From positions 48,244 through 112,243 of the forward strand of contig DATATV010000051.1 of NCBI GenBank assembly GCA_036268615.1: DNA of 64,000 bases. The letters run 5' to 3'. Both the position numbers and the translations under genes were made by a program. The stretch is from DATATV01 sp036268615 (lineage in GTDB: Bacteria > Actinomycetota > Actinomycetes > Mycobacteriales > Pseudonocardiaceae). This document shows, in pieces, positions 33,096 to 42,708 of this stretch. The notes under the pieces are model-generated. The model did no database searches, was not told the origin of the DNA, and saw nothing but the letters and a program-made list of their open reading frames with translations. Position 1 is the stretch's first letter, and each line of letters opens with the position of its first letter.

Positions 33096-33863
33096 GTGCC
33101 GAACGTGGACGCGACCGGCGTGTTCGGCCAGCACGACAGCCGGGTCCGACTTGAGTGGGGCGCGCACGGGGTCGACGTGCTGGCCGGGTTCTGTGCGGTG
33201 GTGGTCGTGGTCGACGTGCTGTCGTTCACCACATCGGTGGACATCGCGCTGGGCCGGGGCGCGCGCATCCAGCCGCTGCCCTGGCGGGACGAGCCGGCCG
33301 CGGCGGCGGCCAAGGCAGGCGGGGCGGTACTGGCCGGCGAGCAGAAGTGGACGTTGCGGCCGGCGTCCCTGCTCGACATTCCGGCCGGGACACTGCTCGC
33401 GGTGCCCTCCCCCAACGGCGCGACGCTGTGTACCCGCGTGGCCGGGCGCGGCGCGGTGGTGTTGGCCGGCTGCCTGCGCAACGCGGCCGCCGTGGCCGGG
33501 CTCGCGGCCGATCTGGCCGACGGCGGGCCGATCGGGGTGCTGCCGGGCGGTGAGCGGTGGTGGGTGGACGGGTTTCCGTTGCGTCCCTGCGTGGAGGACC
33601 AGTTGGGCGCGGGGGCGATCGTGGCGGCGTTGGACGATCTGGGCGTGCGGCCGGCCTCGCCGGAGGCGGCATTGGCGGCGGCCGGGTATCGGGCCACCGC
33701 GGACGTGCCGGGGACGATAGCGGCATGCGTGTCCGGGCGGGAGTTGATCGACATCGGGCACGGGGCCGGGGTCGGGCTGGCCACCGAGATCGGCGTCAGC
33801 TCGGTGACTCCGCGGCTGGTGGACGGCGTGCTGCTGGATGCGTCGGCCAGGCTGTCGGCATGA
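33096..33863 (+). CDS. 2-phosphosulfolactate phosphatase-like protein (ComB family)
   Basis: 255 residues. AVVVVVDVLSFTTSVDIALGR near the start and LLAVPSPNGATLC with VLAGCLRNAAAVA in the middle are the ComB (2-phosphosulfolactate phosphatase) signatures. Outside coenzyme M makers, the physiological substrate of these proteins is uncertain. The start is GTG 33096; GTG 33105 has AAGG eight bases before it and may be the true one. Its stop overlaps the next ATG (ATGA), so it leads a three-gene operon. Confidence 0.82.
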   Translation: MPNVDATGVFGQHDSRVRLEWGAHGVDVLAGFCAVVVVVDVLSFTTSVDIALGRGARIQPLPWRDEPAAAAAKAGGAVLAGEQKWTLRPASLLDIPAGTLLAVPSPNGATLCTRVAGRGAVVLAGCLRNAAAVAGLAADLADGGPIGVLPGGERWWVDGFPLRPCVEDQLGAGAIVAALDDLGVRPASPEAALAAAGYRATADVPGTIAACVSGRELIDIGHGAGVGLATEIGVSSVTPRLVDGVLLDASARLSA

Positions 33864-34771
33864 GCGTCGACGTGTTGGACGGGCCGACCCGGGATTGGCT
33901 GCGGGAGCAGGTGGGTGCCGATGTCGTCCTGGTGCTGGCGCTGACCGGCGGGTTCACCAACGAAAACCTGCTGGTGCGGACCGATGGCGGCGAACAGTTC
34001 GTGTTGCGGCGGTTCCGGCGGGGCAACAGTTGCGCGGTGGAGGCCGCGCTGGCCCGGCGGCTGCGGTCGGTGGTGGCGGTGCCGGCGGTGGTCGCCGCCG
34101 AGCCGGACGCCTCGGTGGCCGGGCAGCCGTTGTTGCTCTCGGAGTTCGTGCCGGGGGAACTGCTGTCCGTGGTGCTCGCCCGGGGCGCGGGTGATCGTCA
34201 GCTCGGCGAGGTCGTGGGGGCGGCTCTCACGGCCATCGGCGGGGTGCGGTTCGACCGGCCGGGGTTGTTCACCGGGCCCGACCTGCGGCCGGATTCCGCC
34301 GACATGTCAACAGGTCTCACGACGTTCGTGGCGGACTGCCTGGCCCGGAGTGTGGTGCTCAGCGAGCGCGAGCGAGTGGGGCTGCTGGGCCTGGCCGAGC
34401 GGGCGGAGCCGGGGTTGGCGGCGGTCGGTGGGGCATCGTCGCTGGTGCACAGTGACTTCAATGCGAAGAACATCCTGGTTCGGCGGGACGGCGCGAGCTG
34501 GCGGGTCGCGGCGGTGTTGGACTGGGAGTTCGCGTTCAGCGGCCATCCGCTCGGCGACGTGGGCAACATGCTGCGGTTTCGGGCCGACCTGCCGGACGCG
34601 TTCGTCGACGGGTTCGTCGCGGGGCTGGGTGAACTGCCGCCGGACTGGGCCCGGCTGGCCGCCGACCTGGACCTGTTCGCGCTGGCCGACCTGCTGACCC
34701 GGCCGGCGGACCATCCGCTGATGGCCAAGGTGCTGGCCGTCGTGCGGCAGCGGATCGCCGGGACGGCATGA
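33860..34771 (+). CDS. Phosphotransferase (APH family)
   Basis: A 303-residue kinase-like protein of the aminoglycoside phosphotransferase/choline kinase family. The catalytic loop is LVHSDFNAKNILV (HxDxxxxN), and the Mg-binding Asp is in AVLDWEFAFSGHPLGDVGN. The N-terminal lobe has GGFTNENLLV and FVLRRFRRG. It phosphorylates a small hydroxyl compound; drug resistance should not be assumed. ATGA overlaps on both sides couple it to the ComB-like gene before and the MBL gene after. Confidence 0.85.
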   Translation: MSVDVLDGPTRDWLREQVGADVVLVLALTGGFTNENLLVRTDGGEQFVLRRFRRGNSCAVEAALARRLRSVVAVPAVVAAEPDASVAGQPLLLSEFVPGELLSVVLARGAGDRQLGEVVGAALTAIGGVRFDRPGLFTGPDLRPDSADMSTGLTTFVADCLARSVVLSERERVGLLGLAERAEPGLAAVGGASSLVHSDFNAKNILVRRDGASWRVAAVLDWEFAFSGHPLGDVGNMLRFRADLPDAFVDGFVAGLGELPPDWARLAADLDLFALADLLTRPADHPLMAKVLAVVRQRIAGTA

Positions 34772-35583
34772 GCGGGGACCGCTGGGTCGAGGTCGCCGAC
34801 CGGGTGTTGGTGCGCCGACACGAGGAGCTCGACCTCAATACCGGGCTGGTGCTCGGCGACGGCGGCTGCCTGGTGGTGGACACCCGGGGCGACGAGGTGC
34901 ACGGGCGGGAGCTGGCCGCCGCGGTGCGCGCGGTGACCGCCGATCCATGCACGGTCGCGCTCACCCACTCGCATTTCGATCACTGTTTCGGCACCGCCGC
35001 TTTTCTGCCGGCCGATGTGTGGGCGCATCCGGGTTGTCGGACCGAACTGGGCAAGGACGGTGTGCGGCAGCGGGCCGAGTGGGCGCGTCGCTATCGGGAA
35101 CAGGGCCGGTTCGACCGGTCGGACGCGGTGGCGGCGGTGCGGATCGTGTTGCCGGACAAGACAGTCGCCGAGTACACGCGGTTGCTGATCGGCGGACGGG
35201 ACGTCGAGTTGCGCCATCTGGGTGTGGGGCACACCGGGCACGATCTGCTGGTCAACGTGCCGGACGTGGGCGCCGTGTTCGCCGGGGACCTGGTCGAGAA
35301 CGGGCCGGAGGGATCGTTCACCCCGGAGTCCTTCGGGCCGGACAGTCACGTCGAGCAGTGGCCGGCGACGCTCGGTCGGCTGGTTGGACTGCGGCCGGAA
35401 GTTGTTGTGCCGGGCCATGGAGACGTCGTGGACGCGGCGTTCGTGGCCCGGCAGCGGGACGAGTTGACGATCATCGCGGAATTGCGTCGCGGAGTACTGG
35501 ACGGGCAGTGCGATTGGGAGGATGCTGTCCGTCGCTCCCCGGTTACCGAAGAGGTGTTGCGGGCCACACTCGGGGCTTCGTGA
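34768..35583 (+). CDS. MBL-fold metallo-hydrolase
   Basis: 271 residues with the metallo-beta-lactamase-fold motif THSHFDHCFG (HxHxDH), a metal His in LGVGHTGHDLL, Asp in AVFAGDLVENG and His in VVPGHGDVV. A full binuclear zinc site is present. The substrate is unknown; hydrolysis of an ester, thioester or phosphate is likely. It shares four bases with the upstream kinase gene and is the last of the operon. Confidence 0.87.
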   Translation: MSGDRWVEVADRVLVRRHEELDLNTGLVLGDGGCLVVDTRGDEVHGRELAAAVRAVTADPCTVALTHSHFDHCFGTAAFLPADVWAHPGCRTELGKDGVRQRAEWARRYREQGRFDRSDAVAAVRIVLPDKTVAEYTRLLIGGRDVELRHLGVGHTGHDLLVNVPDVGAVFAGDLVENGPEGSFTPESFGPDSHVEQWPATLGRLVGLRPEVVVPGHGDVVDAAFVARQRDELTIIAELRRGVLDGQCDWEDAVRRSPVTEEVLRATLGAS

Positions 35584-35767
35584 TGCACGCACCGCTGGAG
35601 GTTCGCCACCCTCCGCAGCGATATTACTCCAACCGGGTGATAGCAAAGCAGAATTTACAGACCAAACTGTTATCGAACAGGTGCAAAGACGCGACCTTTC
35701 GATACGGTAGTCCCGCTTCACCCGGGTTGGTCGGGCCCGGTTACCGAAACCGGAGAATGACGAAAAG

Positions 35768-36367
35768 ATGGTGCAGCTGTTCCTGCAGGCTGCCCCTGTC
35801 CACTCCCCGCATGACGCGGGTGTGCGTCAGGTGGCCGCGCTGTCCGCCCGGCTCGCGTACGTGCTGATGTGTCTGACGCTCTGTTGGGGCGTCTTCGTCA
35901 GCACCGGTTGGGTCCACAAGCTCAGCGGCCGGCAAGCGACTCGTAGCAGCCACATGGTGTTCGCCACCCTCGCGCTGGCATTCGGTGGACTGCACGCCGC
36001 GTCGTTCCTCTTCCTGACCGACCAGCACTTCAGCGCCCTGATGTTGACCGTGCCGATCGTCGACGGTGGCCAGCTTCGTTGGGCGGCAGGCATTATCGGC
36101 TTCGAGCTGATGGTCGCCATCGCGATCTCCACCGGGCTGCAACGGTTCTTCGCCTATCGGCGCTGGCTGTGGCTGCACCGGTTGGCCTACGTCGCCGTCG
36201 GCCTGTTGGTGATCCACTCGCTGTTCGGCGCCATTGCCAACGGCCACCTGGAAATCCTGTGGCTGGGTGGACTGACCGTGCTGGTGCCGACGATCGTGCT
36301 GGGCGCGGTGCGGTTCGTGCCGCCGCGGCTGCTGACCGGCGCCGGACTGGTCGAGGAGGAGGCGTGA
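35768..36367 (+). CDS. Haem-binding membrane protein, ferric-reductase/cytochrome b561-like
   Basis: 199 residues with five to six membrane helices. Histidines in facing helices (SHMVFATLALAFGGLHAASF and LHRLAYVAVGLLVIHSLFG) are placed to bind one or two haems as in ferric-reductase-like transmembrane domains. There is no flavin or NAD domain in the protein itself. Its stop overlaps the ferredoxin start, and a flavoprotein reductase follows, so electrons could pass NAD(P)H to reductase to ferredoxin to haem at the membrane. ATG start with GGAG about twelve bases upstream. Confidence 0.75.
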   Translation: MVQLFLQAAPVHSPHDAGVRQVAALSARLAYVLMCLTLCWGVFVSTGWVHKLSGRQATRSSHMVFATLALAFGGLHAASFLFLTDQHFSALMLTVPIVDGGQLRWAAGIIGFELMVAIAISTGLQRFFAYRRWLWLHRLAYVAVGLLVIHSLFGAIANGHLEILWLGGLTVLVPTIVLGAVRFVPPRLLTGAGLVEEEA

Positions 36368-36597
36368 GACTTCGTCCGCGCGGTGAGCCCGGCCTCCGGG
36401 TCAGCGTGAACAACCGGCGCTGCCACCGCTACGGGGTGTGCCAGATGGAAGCCGAGAACGTTTTCGCCCTCACTGAGGACGGGCGACTTCAGTTCGATCC
36501 ACAACCACCGATCGAGGAGTACGAGCCGGCCAGGATGGCCGCTCGAATGTGTCCCATGCAGGCCATCGTCATTGAGGAGTCCCGTGAAAGCCGATGA
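36364..36597 (+). CDS. [3Fe-4S]-type ferredoxin (CxxYxxC)
   Basis: A 77-residue ferredoxin with Cys20-His-Arg-Tyr-Gly-Val-Cys26 and Cys63-Pro64, the CxxYxxC...CP layout of actinobacterial single-cluster ferredoxins that normally serve cytochromes P450. The GTG overlaps the preceding stop (GTGA); its stop lies inside the start of the reductase gene. No P450 gene is in the operon. The membrane haem protein beside it is a plausible alternative partner. Confidence 0.88.
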   Translation: MRLRPRGEPGLRVSVNNRRCHRYGVCQMEAENVFALTEDGRLQFDPQPPIEEYEPARMAARMCPMQAIVIEESRESR

Positions 36598-38185
36598 ACG
36601 GATCGTCGTGGTCGGCGGCGGCCTCGCCGCCCTCCGCGCCGCCGAACGGTTCCGCGAGCTCGGATTTGCCGGCGAACTGACCATCGTTGGAGCCGAGCGG
36701 TACCGCCCGTATCACCGACCCGCGCTGTCCAAGCAGATCCTCTCCGGCGAGCTCCGGCTGCGGGACCTGGGTCTGGAGAGCTACGTGGAACTCGACGCCA
36801 CCTGGCGGTTCGGCACCCCCGCGCTGAGAGTCGACCCCGCCCGGCACGTGGTGGAACTGCCTGGCGCCGAAGAGCTTCGCTACGACGGCCTGGTCATCGC
36901 GACCGGCGTCGAGCCGCGGCACATGCCCGGCGCCCCCCGGCACGACCCCCGCGTGCACGTGCTGCGCACCCTGCGCGACGCCGTCGCCGTGCAGCGCAAC
37001 CTGCGCGCCGGACACGGCCCGGTCGTCGTCATCGGCGGCGGTTTCACCGCGTGCGAGCTCGCCTCCACCGTGCGCGACCTCGGTCGCGAGGTGACCATCG
37101 TGTCCCGCTCCAAGGTGCTCTGCGGCCGGGTGTTCGGCCGGGAACTGGGCGAGCGGATCGGTGACCTGCACCGCAAGCACGGCGTGAAGCTGGCGATGGG
37201 TGCCGAGGTCACGCACTGGATGCCGCAGTCGTGGGGTCTGGGGCTGTATCTCAACACCGGTCAGCTGATCGTGGCCGACTGCGTGATCCTCGCGGTGGGC
37301 AGCGTGCCGACCGTGCAGTGGCTGCGCGGTTCCGGCCTGGTCACCGAGGACGGCGTGCTGTGCCGGCCGTCCTGCCACGTGCAGGGCGCGAGCGACATCG
37401 TCGCGGCCGGTGACGTGGCCCGCTGGCCCAACCTGCGGTTCGAGGCGGTGCCCCGCCGGGTCGAGCACTGGATCAACGCGGTGGAGATGGGCCGGGCGGC
37501 GGCGGAAAGCCTGCTCGCCGGGCCGACCGAGGCGAAACCGTTCACCCCGCTGCCCCGGTTCTGGACCGAGCAGCACGGTGTGCGGTTGCAGGCCGCCGGA
37601 ATGCCGACGCTGGGCCAGGACACCATCCGACTGACCGGCAAAGAGGGCAAACGCGGTGTGATCGGGCAGGTCCGCGGCGGCCGGCTGATCGGCGTGGTCG
37701 GCTGGGACAGCCCGCGCAGCATCATCCGGTGGACCGCGGAACTGGAACGCGAACTGCGTCGTCCGTGGACTTCGTCGCAGCCGATCATCCCGGCCGATCT
37801 GGCCGACCCGGCGGACGAGACGGTGTCGATCAGCCGGCGGGAACCGGAGCCCGAACCAGAGCCGGGCTTCGTCTTCGACGACCCGATCGACGCAGAGGCC
37901 GCCCAGCTCAGCGCGGAGGCCAACCTGCGACCCAACAACCGGTCCAACGGCACCAGCGGCTACTTCGAGGCGCTCAGCGAGCAACTCGCCGAGGCCGAAC
38001 GCAACGGCGGGCCCGGAGTTCCGTTCGGCCCACCGCCCACCGCCCGGTCGGCCGAACCCACCGGCCGGTTCGCGCCGCCCACCGGGCGCGGCGGCGGGAG
38101 CGGCGGTTTCCGGCCGGCCCGGCAGCAGCAACTGAACGAATGGCAGGCCAGCAAGCTGGAGCGGGACGAGATCCGGCTGAACTGA
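36584..38185 (+). CDS. NAD(P)/FAD-dependent ferredoxin reductase with disordered tail
   Basis: 533 residues. The FAD motif is VVVGGGLAALRAAERFRELG, the NAD motif VVVIGGGFTACELAS, and the second FAD contact DIVAAGDVARWP; this is the rubredoxin/ferredoxin reductase class. The core ends near residue 405. About 120 further residues are Pro/Glu/Gly rich and probably disordered (SRREPEPEPEPGFVFDD; GRFAPPTGRGGG), unusual for this class. The GTG at 36584 follows GAGGAG by four bases and overlaps the ferredoxin gene by 14 bp. Confidence 0.87.
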   Translation: MKADERIVVVGGGLAALRAAERFRELGFAGELTIVGAERYRPYHRPALSKQILSGELRLRDLGLESYVELDATWRFGTPALRVDPARHVVELPGAEELRYDGLVIATGVEPRHMPGAPRHDPRVHVLRTLRDAVAVQRNLRAGHGPVVVIGGGFTACELASTVRDLGREVTIVSRSKVLCGRVFGRELGERIGDLHRKHGVKLAMGAEVTHWMPQSWGLGLYLNTGQLIVADCVILAVGSVPTVQWLRGSGLVTEDGVLCRPSCHVQGASDIVAAGDVARWPNLRFEAVPRRVEHWINAVEMGRAAAESLLAGPTEAKPFTPLPRFWTEQHGVRLQAAGMPTLGQDTIRLTGKEGKRGVIGQVRGGRLIGVVGWDSPRSIIRWTAELERELRRPWTSSQPIIPADLADPADETVSISRREPEPEPEPGFVFDDPIDAEAAQLSAEANLRPNNRSNGTSGYFEALSEQLAEAERNGGPGVPFGPPPTARSAEPTGRFAPPTGRGGGSGGFRPARQQQLNEWQASKLERDEIRLN

Positions 38186-38200
38186 CCCGACCGCACACTG

Positions 38201-38244
38201 CTGACCGGGACCGCCCTGTGCGGAAGGAGGACGGCCCCGGTCAG
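38201..38244. terminator. Hairpin after the ferredoxin reductase gene
   Basis: CTGACCGGG (38201-38209) pairs with CCCGGTCAG (38236-38244), with further CCG/CGG pairing inside. It lies 16 bp past the reductase stop. Confidence 0.65.
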
Positions 38245-38293
38245 CGGGTGCACCTGCCTGAGGCGTCGACCCAACCCCCGGAAGGGTCGACCC

Positions 38294-38331
38294 GCGCGGT
38301 GCGGGGCGGCGCTTCCCGCCCCGCACCGCGC
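38294..38331. terminator. Perfect 16-bp hairpin between convergent genes
   Basis: GCGCGGTGCGGGGCGG (38294-38309) and CCGCCCCGCACCGCGC (38316-38331) pair without mismatch around a six-base loop. It lies just before the minus-strand map stop and probably ends that transcript. Confidence 0.8.
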
Positions 38332-38347
38332 TTGCGTGTCCGGTGGG

Positions 38348-39133
38348 TTACTGGGCCGCCGCGACGTGGTTGGGCCGGGTCAGCACGAGCGGTTCGCCGT
38401 CGGTGATGGCGATGGTGTGTTCGCTGTGCGCGGTCCGGGAGCCGTCGGCGGATCGGATCGTCCAGCCGTCCGGGTCGTAGACGATCCGGTCGGTGCTGCG
38501 GGCGATCCACGGTTCGAGCGCGAGGGTCAGCCCCGGCTGGAGTTTGAGCCCGCGTCCCGCGCGACCCATGTTGGGCACATGCGGGTCTTCGTGCATGGTG
38601 CGGCCGAGTCCGTGGCCGCCGAACTCGGTGTTGACCGAGTAGCCGTAGTCGGTGACGACGGCGCCGATCGCGGCGGAGATGTCGCCGAGGCGGTTGCCGG
38701 GCAGTGCGGCGGCGATACCCGCCACCAGGGCGCGTTCGGTGGCCTCGATGAGGTGCTGGTCCTCGGCTCGCGGGACGCCGACGATCACGCTGCGCGCCGA
38801 GTCGGCGACCCAGCCGTCGATGGACACCGCGATGTCCATGCTCAGCAGGTCGCCGTCCCGCAGCACGTAGTCGTGCGGCAGGCCGTGCAGCACCGCGTCG
38901 TTGACCGACAGGCAGATGACGTTGCGGAACGGGCCGCGCCCGAAGGACGGCGCGTAGTCCCAGTAGCACGACGCGGCGCCGCGCTCGGCGATCAACTGGC
39001 GGGCGCGGTGTTCGAGGTCGAGCAGGTTCACCCCGGGCCGGACCCGCTGGGCGAGATCCTCAAGCAGGCCGGCGATGAACGCGCCGGTGACACCCATCGC
39101 GGCGATCTCCCGAGGTGTCTTCAGTTCCAGCAC
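38348..39133 (-). CDS. map: Methionine aminopeptidase, type I
   Basis: 261 residues of the pita-bread fold. The five metal ligands are in place: Asp in SMDIAVSIDGWVADSARS (two), His in GGHGLGRTMHEDP, Glu in LALEPW and Glu in SEHTIAIT. Removes initiator Met from new proteins. The GTG at 39133 has GGGAGG eight bases upstream; the in-frame start at 39157 does not. Actinomycetes usually have another copy in the ribosomal-protein region, so this is probably an accessory, regulated enzyme: a divergent XRE gene and two operators lie directly upstream. Confidence 0.9.
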   Translation of the reverse strand: MLELKTPREIAAMGVTGAFIAGLLEDLAQRVRPGVNLLDLEHRARQLIAERGAASCYWDYAPSFGRGPFRNVICLSVNDAVLHGLPHDYVLRDGDLLSMDIAVSIDGWVADSARSVIVGVPRAEDQHLIEATERALVAGIAAALPGNRLGDISAAIGAVVTDYGYSVNTEFGGHGLGRTMHEDPHVPNMGRAGRGLKLQPGLTLALEPWIARSTDRIVYDPDGWTIRSADGSRTAHSEHTIAITDGEPLVLTRPNHVAAAQ

Positions 39134-39162
39134 CGGTGGTTCCTCCCGATAGACCAAGTTTC

Positions 39163-39176
39163 GGTATTAAAATACC
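39163..39176. promoter_or_regulatory. Operator copy 1 in the map/XRE intergenic region
   Basis: GGTATT-AA-AATACC, a near-perfect palindrome 30 bp before the map start. Same core as copy 2. Confidence 0.65.
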
Positions 39177-39193
39177 ACCATAGCGGCTTCGCT

Positions 39194-39207
39194 GGTATTT
39201 TCATACC
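39194..39207. promoter_or_regulatory. Operator copy 2 in the map/XRE intergenic region
   Basis: GGTAT-TTTC-ATACC, centred 31 bp (three helical turns) from copy 1. It overlaps the -35 position of a promoter with -10 TAGACT (39218-39223) for the XRE gene, as expected of a repressor site. Confidence 0.65.
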
Positions 39208-39229
39208 GGATGCACGGTAGACTGTCCTG

Positions 39230-39496
39230 GTGGTGCGTCTCCCGTTGACTCCGGAACAACTCGCCGCCGGCAAGCGCCTCGGCGCGTATCTGCGCCAGGC
39301 GCGGGGCGATCGCACGCTGGTCGAAGTGGCCCGCGCGGCGGCGATCTCGCCGGAGACGCTGCGTAAGATCGAGACCGGAAGGATGGCGACCCCGGCGTTC
39401 TCCACCGTCGCCGCGCTGGCCCGGGCCCTCGCCGCGCCGCTCGACGACCTCGCGGACATCTGCCTGGCCCGCGCCCACCTGCAGAAGGTGGATTGA
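39230..39496 (+). CDS. XRE-family HTH regulator
   Basis: 88 residues, little more than a lambda-repressor-type HTH. It reads RLGAYLRQARGDRTLVEVAR, then AISPETLRKIETGRMATPAFST and LARALAAPLDDLADI. The -10 sequence TAGACT ends six bases before the GTG at 39230, so the mRNA is likely leaderless. Two GGTAT-type operators between it and map suggest it controls both genes and itself. Confidence 0.88.
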   Translation: MVRLPLTPEQLAAGKRLGAYLRQARGDRTLVEVARAAAISPETLRKIETGRMATPAFSTVAALARALAAPLDDLADICLARAHLQKVD

Positions 39497-39588
39497 GGGC
39501 GGCAGCCCAACCGAACCGGTCCCCGCCAATCGAAACGGCCGCGCTCGTCACCCGAATGCCGGGCCGGCCGGCGGATATGATCGCGCTC

Positions 39589-39951
39589 ATGAAGGTCGCC
39601 GGACTGAACCTGAACGGCGCGGCCGGCTGTGTCAACGCCGGCGTGACCGCGCTACGCGACTCGCGCCGCTTCGGCCCGCTGGTCGGCCGGCGCATCACGC
39701 AGGTGACCTACACCGGCCGACATTCGGGACGCAGCTTCACCATGCCGGTCGGCTACCAGCGCCACGGCGACATCGTCACCATCGGTGCCCGGCTGCCCGA
39801 CAGCAAGACGTGGTGGCGCAACTTCCTCGGTGCCGGCGGGCCGATCTCGCTGAAGCTGGACGACACCGAACGCACCGGACACGCGGTCGCCCGACGCGAC
39901 GAACAGGGCCGGGTCACCGTCACCGTCAACCTGGACGGCATGCAAAGCTGA
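39589..39951 (+). CDS. Deazaflavin-dependent nitroreductase-like small protein
   Basis: About 120 residues. GPLVGRRITQVTYTGRHSGR followed by SFTMPVGYQRHGDIVTIGAR and WWRNFLGAGGPISLKLD is the split-barrel pattern of the DDN/DUF385 nitroreductase family. The ATG at 39589 is taken because a TATGAT -10-like hexamer ends seven bases before it, compatible with a leaderless transcript; ATG 39577 is also in frame. F420 or flavin use is expected, substrate unknown. Confidence 0.75.
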   Translation: MKVAGLNLNGAAGCVNAGVTALRDSRRFGPLVGRRITQVTYTGRHSGRSFTMPVGYQRHGDIVTIGARLPDSKTWWRNFLGAGGPISLKLDDTERTGHAVARRDEQGRVTVTVNLDGMQS

Positions 39952-39992
39952 CCCGGGCGCCGGATCAGGACCGACCACGGCGCCCGAGACGC

Positions 39993-40166
39993 TCAGAACC
40001 CGCCGGTCAGCTCGATCATCCGGCGGTCGTCGCGCATCTGCGCGTCGTCGGCCGCCGCCCGCACCGAGCCGGGCAACGCCTCGGCAGGCTGCTCCTCGAC
40101 CCACTGACCCGCGTCGATGTGCGCGGGCAGCGTCCGATACTTCGCCCGGGGATCGTTGTCGGTCAT
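39993..40166 (-). CDS. Hypothetical small protein downstream of ALDH
   Basis: 57 residues, MTDNDPRAKYRTLPAHIDAG at the start and DAQMRDDRRMIELTGGF at the end. Acidic, soluble. The ATG is preceded by GGTGGAG. It starts 25 bp after the aldehyde dehydrogenase stop on the same strand, so it is co-transcribed. I recognise similar small ORFs beside actinomycete dehydrogenases but no function. Confidence 0.65.
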   Translation of the reverse strand: MTDNDPRAKYRTLPAHIDAGQWVEEQPAEALPGSVRAAADDAQMRDDRRMIELTGGF

Positions 40167-40191
40167 TTCTCCACCCTCACCAGAATCCAGG

Positions 40192-41622
<1,431 letters not shown>

Positions 41623-41684
41623 CGATCCTCCCAGTGTGGGTAGTCGCTACGTTGCGGGATACCGCCCCTTCACCCTGCCACGGG

Positions 41685-42335
41685 TCAGGAGAAGTCCGGG
41701 TCCTCGGTGCGGGTCCGCTTCAACTCGAAGAAGTGCGGGTATCCGGCCAGCAACCGGGCGCCGTCGAAGATGCGCGCGGCGTCGTCGCCCCTCGGGATCT
41801 TGGACAGCACCGGACCGAAGAACGCGATGCCGTCGACGTGGATGGTCGGCGTGCCGACATCCATGCCCACCGGGTCCATGCCGCGGTGGTGGCTGGCCCG
41901 CAGTTCCTCGTCGTACTCGGTGGACGTGGCGGCCGCGGCCAGCTCCGCCGGCAAGCCGACCTCGGCCAGCGCGGCCGGGATGACCTCGTCGAAGTTCTTG
42001 TTGCCCTCGTTGTGAATCCGGGTGCCCAGCGCGGTGTAGAGGTCGGTCAGCACCTCGGGGCCGTGCGCCTTGGCGGCGGCGATGCAGACCCGGACCGGGC
42101 CCCAGGCCTTGTTCATCATTTCGTTGTACCGCTCGGACAGGTCGCGGCCCTCGTTGAGCAGGGCCAGGCTCATCACGCCGAAGTGCAGGTCGATGTCGCG
42201 CACCTTGGCCACTTCGAGAATCCAGCGGGAGCTGATCCACGCCCACGGGCACATGGGGTCGAAGTAGAAGTCCACCCTGGTCCGGTCGGTCGGCGTGGTC
42301 AGCTCGGTGGACTCGGGAGCCACAACTGTGGTCAT
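41685..42335 (-). CDS. Mycothiol-dependent nitroreductase (Rv2466c-like), DsbA family
   Basis: 216 residues with a thioredoxin/DsbA fold. VDFYFDPMCPWAWISSRWIL carries the active site; GTPTIHVDGIAFFGPVLSKIPRG is the cis-Pro region and HFFELKRTRTEDPDF the C-terminus, all as in M. tuberculosis Rv2466c. From memory that enzyme has CPWC; here the second Cys is Ala (CPWA), giving a monothiol site. The ATG at 42335 has GGAG eight bases upstream; GTG 42341 is possible. Divergent from pepN as in Mycobacterium. Confidence 0.88.
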   Translation of the reverse strand: MTTVVAPESTELTTPTDRTRVDFYFDPMCPWAWISSRWILEVAKVRDIDLHFGVMSLALLNEGRDLSERYNEMMNKAWGPVRVCIAAAKAHGPEVLTDLYTALGTRIHNEGNKNFDEVIPAALAEVGLPAELAAAATSTEYDEELRASHHRGMDPVGMDVGTPTIHVDGIAFFGPVLSKIPRGDDAARIFDGARLLAGYPHFFELKRTRTEDPDFS

Positions 42336-42708
42336 CAGCACATCTCCAGATGTCTTGGTGGGCGCGCCCCACGCACGGAGCGCGAACCCTCTCCCTCACG
42401 ACAACCACCCTCCCCCGGCAACTCTTCCCGATCGCCCCATGATCGCCACACCGATCTCTCGCCGGCAGGCGCCGGACGGCGACAGAACGTGATTGGATGC
42501 CCTCAGAGCTACTAACGCAATAACTGCTCGGCTCGCGGCGCCCAAGCACGCGAACTGCGGCGTTGTCGTCGGTCCAGGTACAACAGCGGTACCCGGACCT
42601 CCTCCGCCTTGCAGCTCACGCACCTGGACGCCGCTCCCTGATCGAGCGCCATCGCATTAGCGGCTCTGAACCGTCCGTGTCCGTTACAAAGACCAACCGA
42701 GGTGACCT
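42336..42708. other. Intergenic region between the nitroreductase and pepN
   Basis: 373 bases with no convincing gene. An imperfect palindrome GTGGGCGC/GCCCCAC lies near 42359-42373. Promoters of both divergent genes must be here, but I see no clear -10/-35 pair. Confidence 0.6.

Noticed and set aside
31754..33784. Minus-strand 676-codon frame reading as an N-terminal extension of nei2
   Set aside because: Catalytic Pro/Glu of Nei must be N-terminal, and the extension overlaps rpiB and the ComB-like gene.
33860..34771. Aminoglycoside resistance gene
   Set aside because: APH-family motifs alone do not show drug specificity; the operon context is metabolic.
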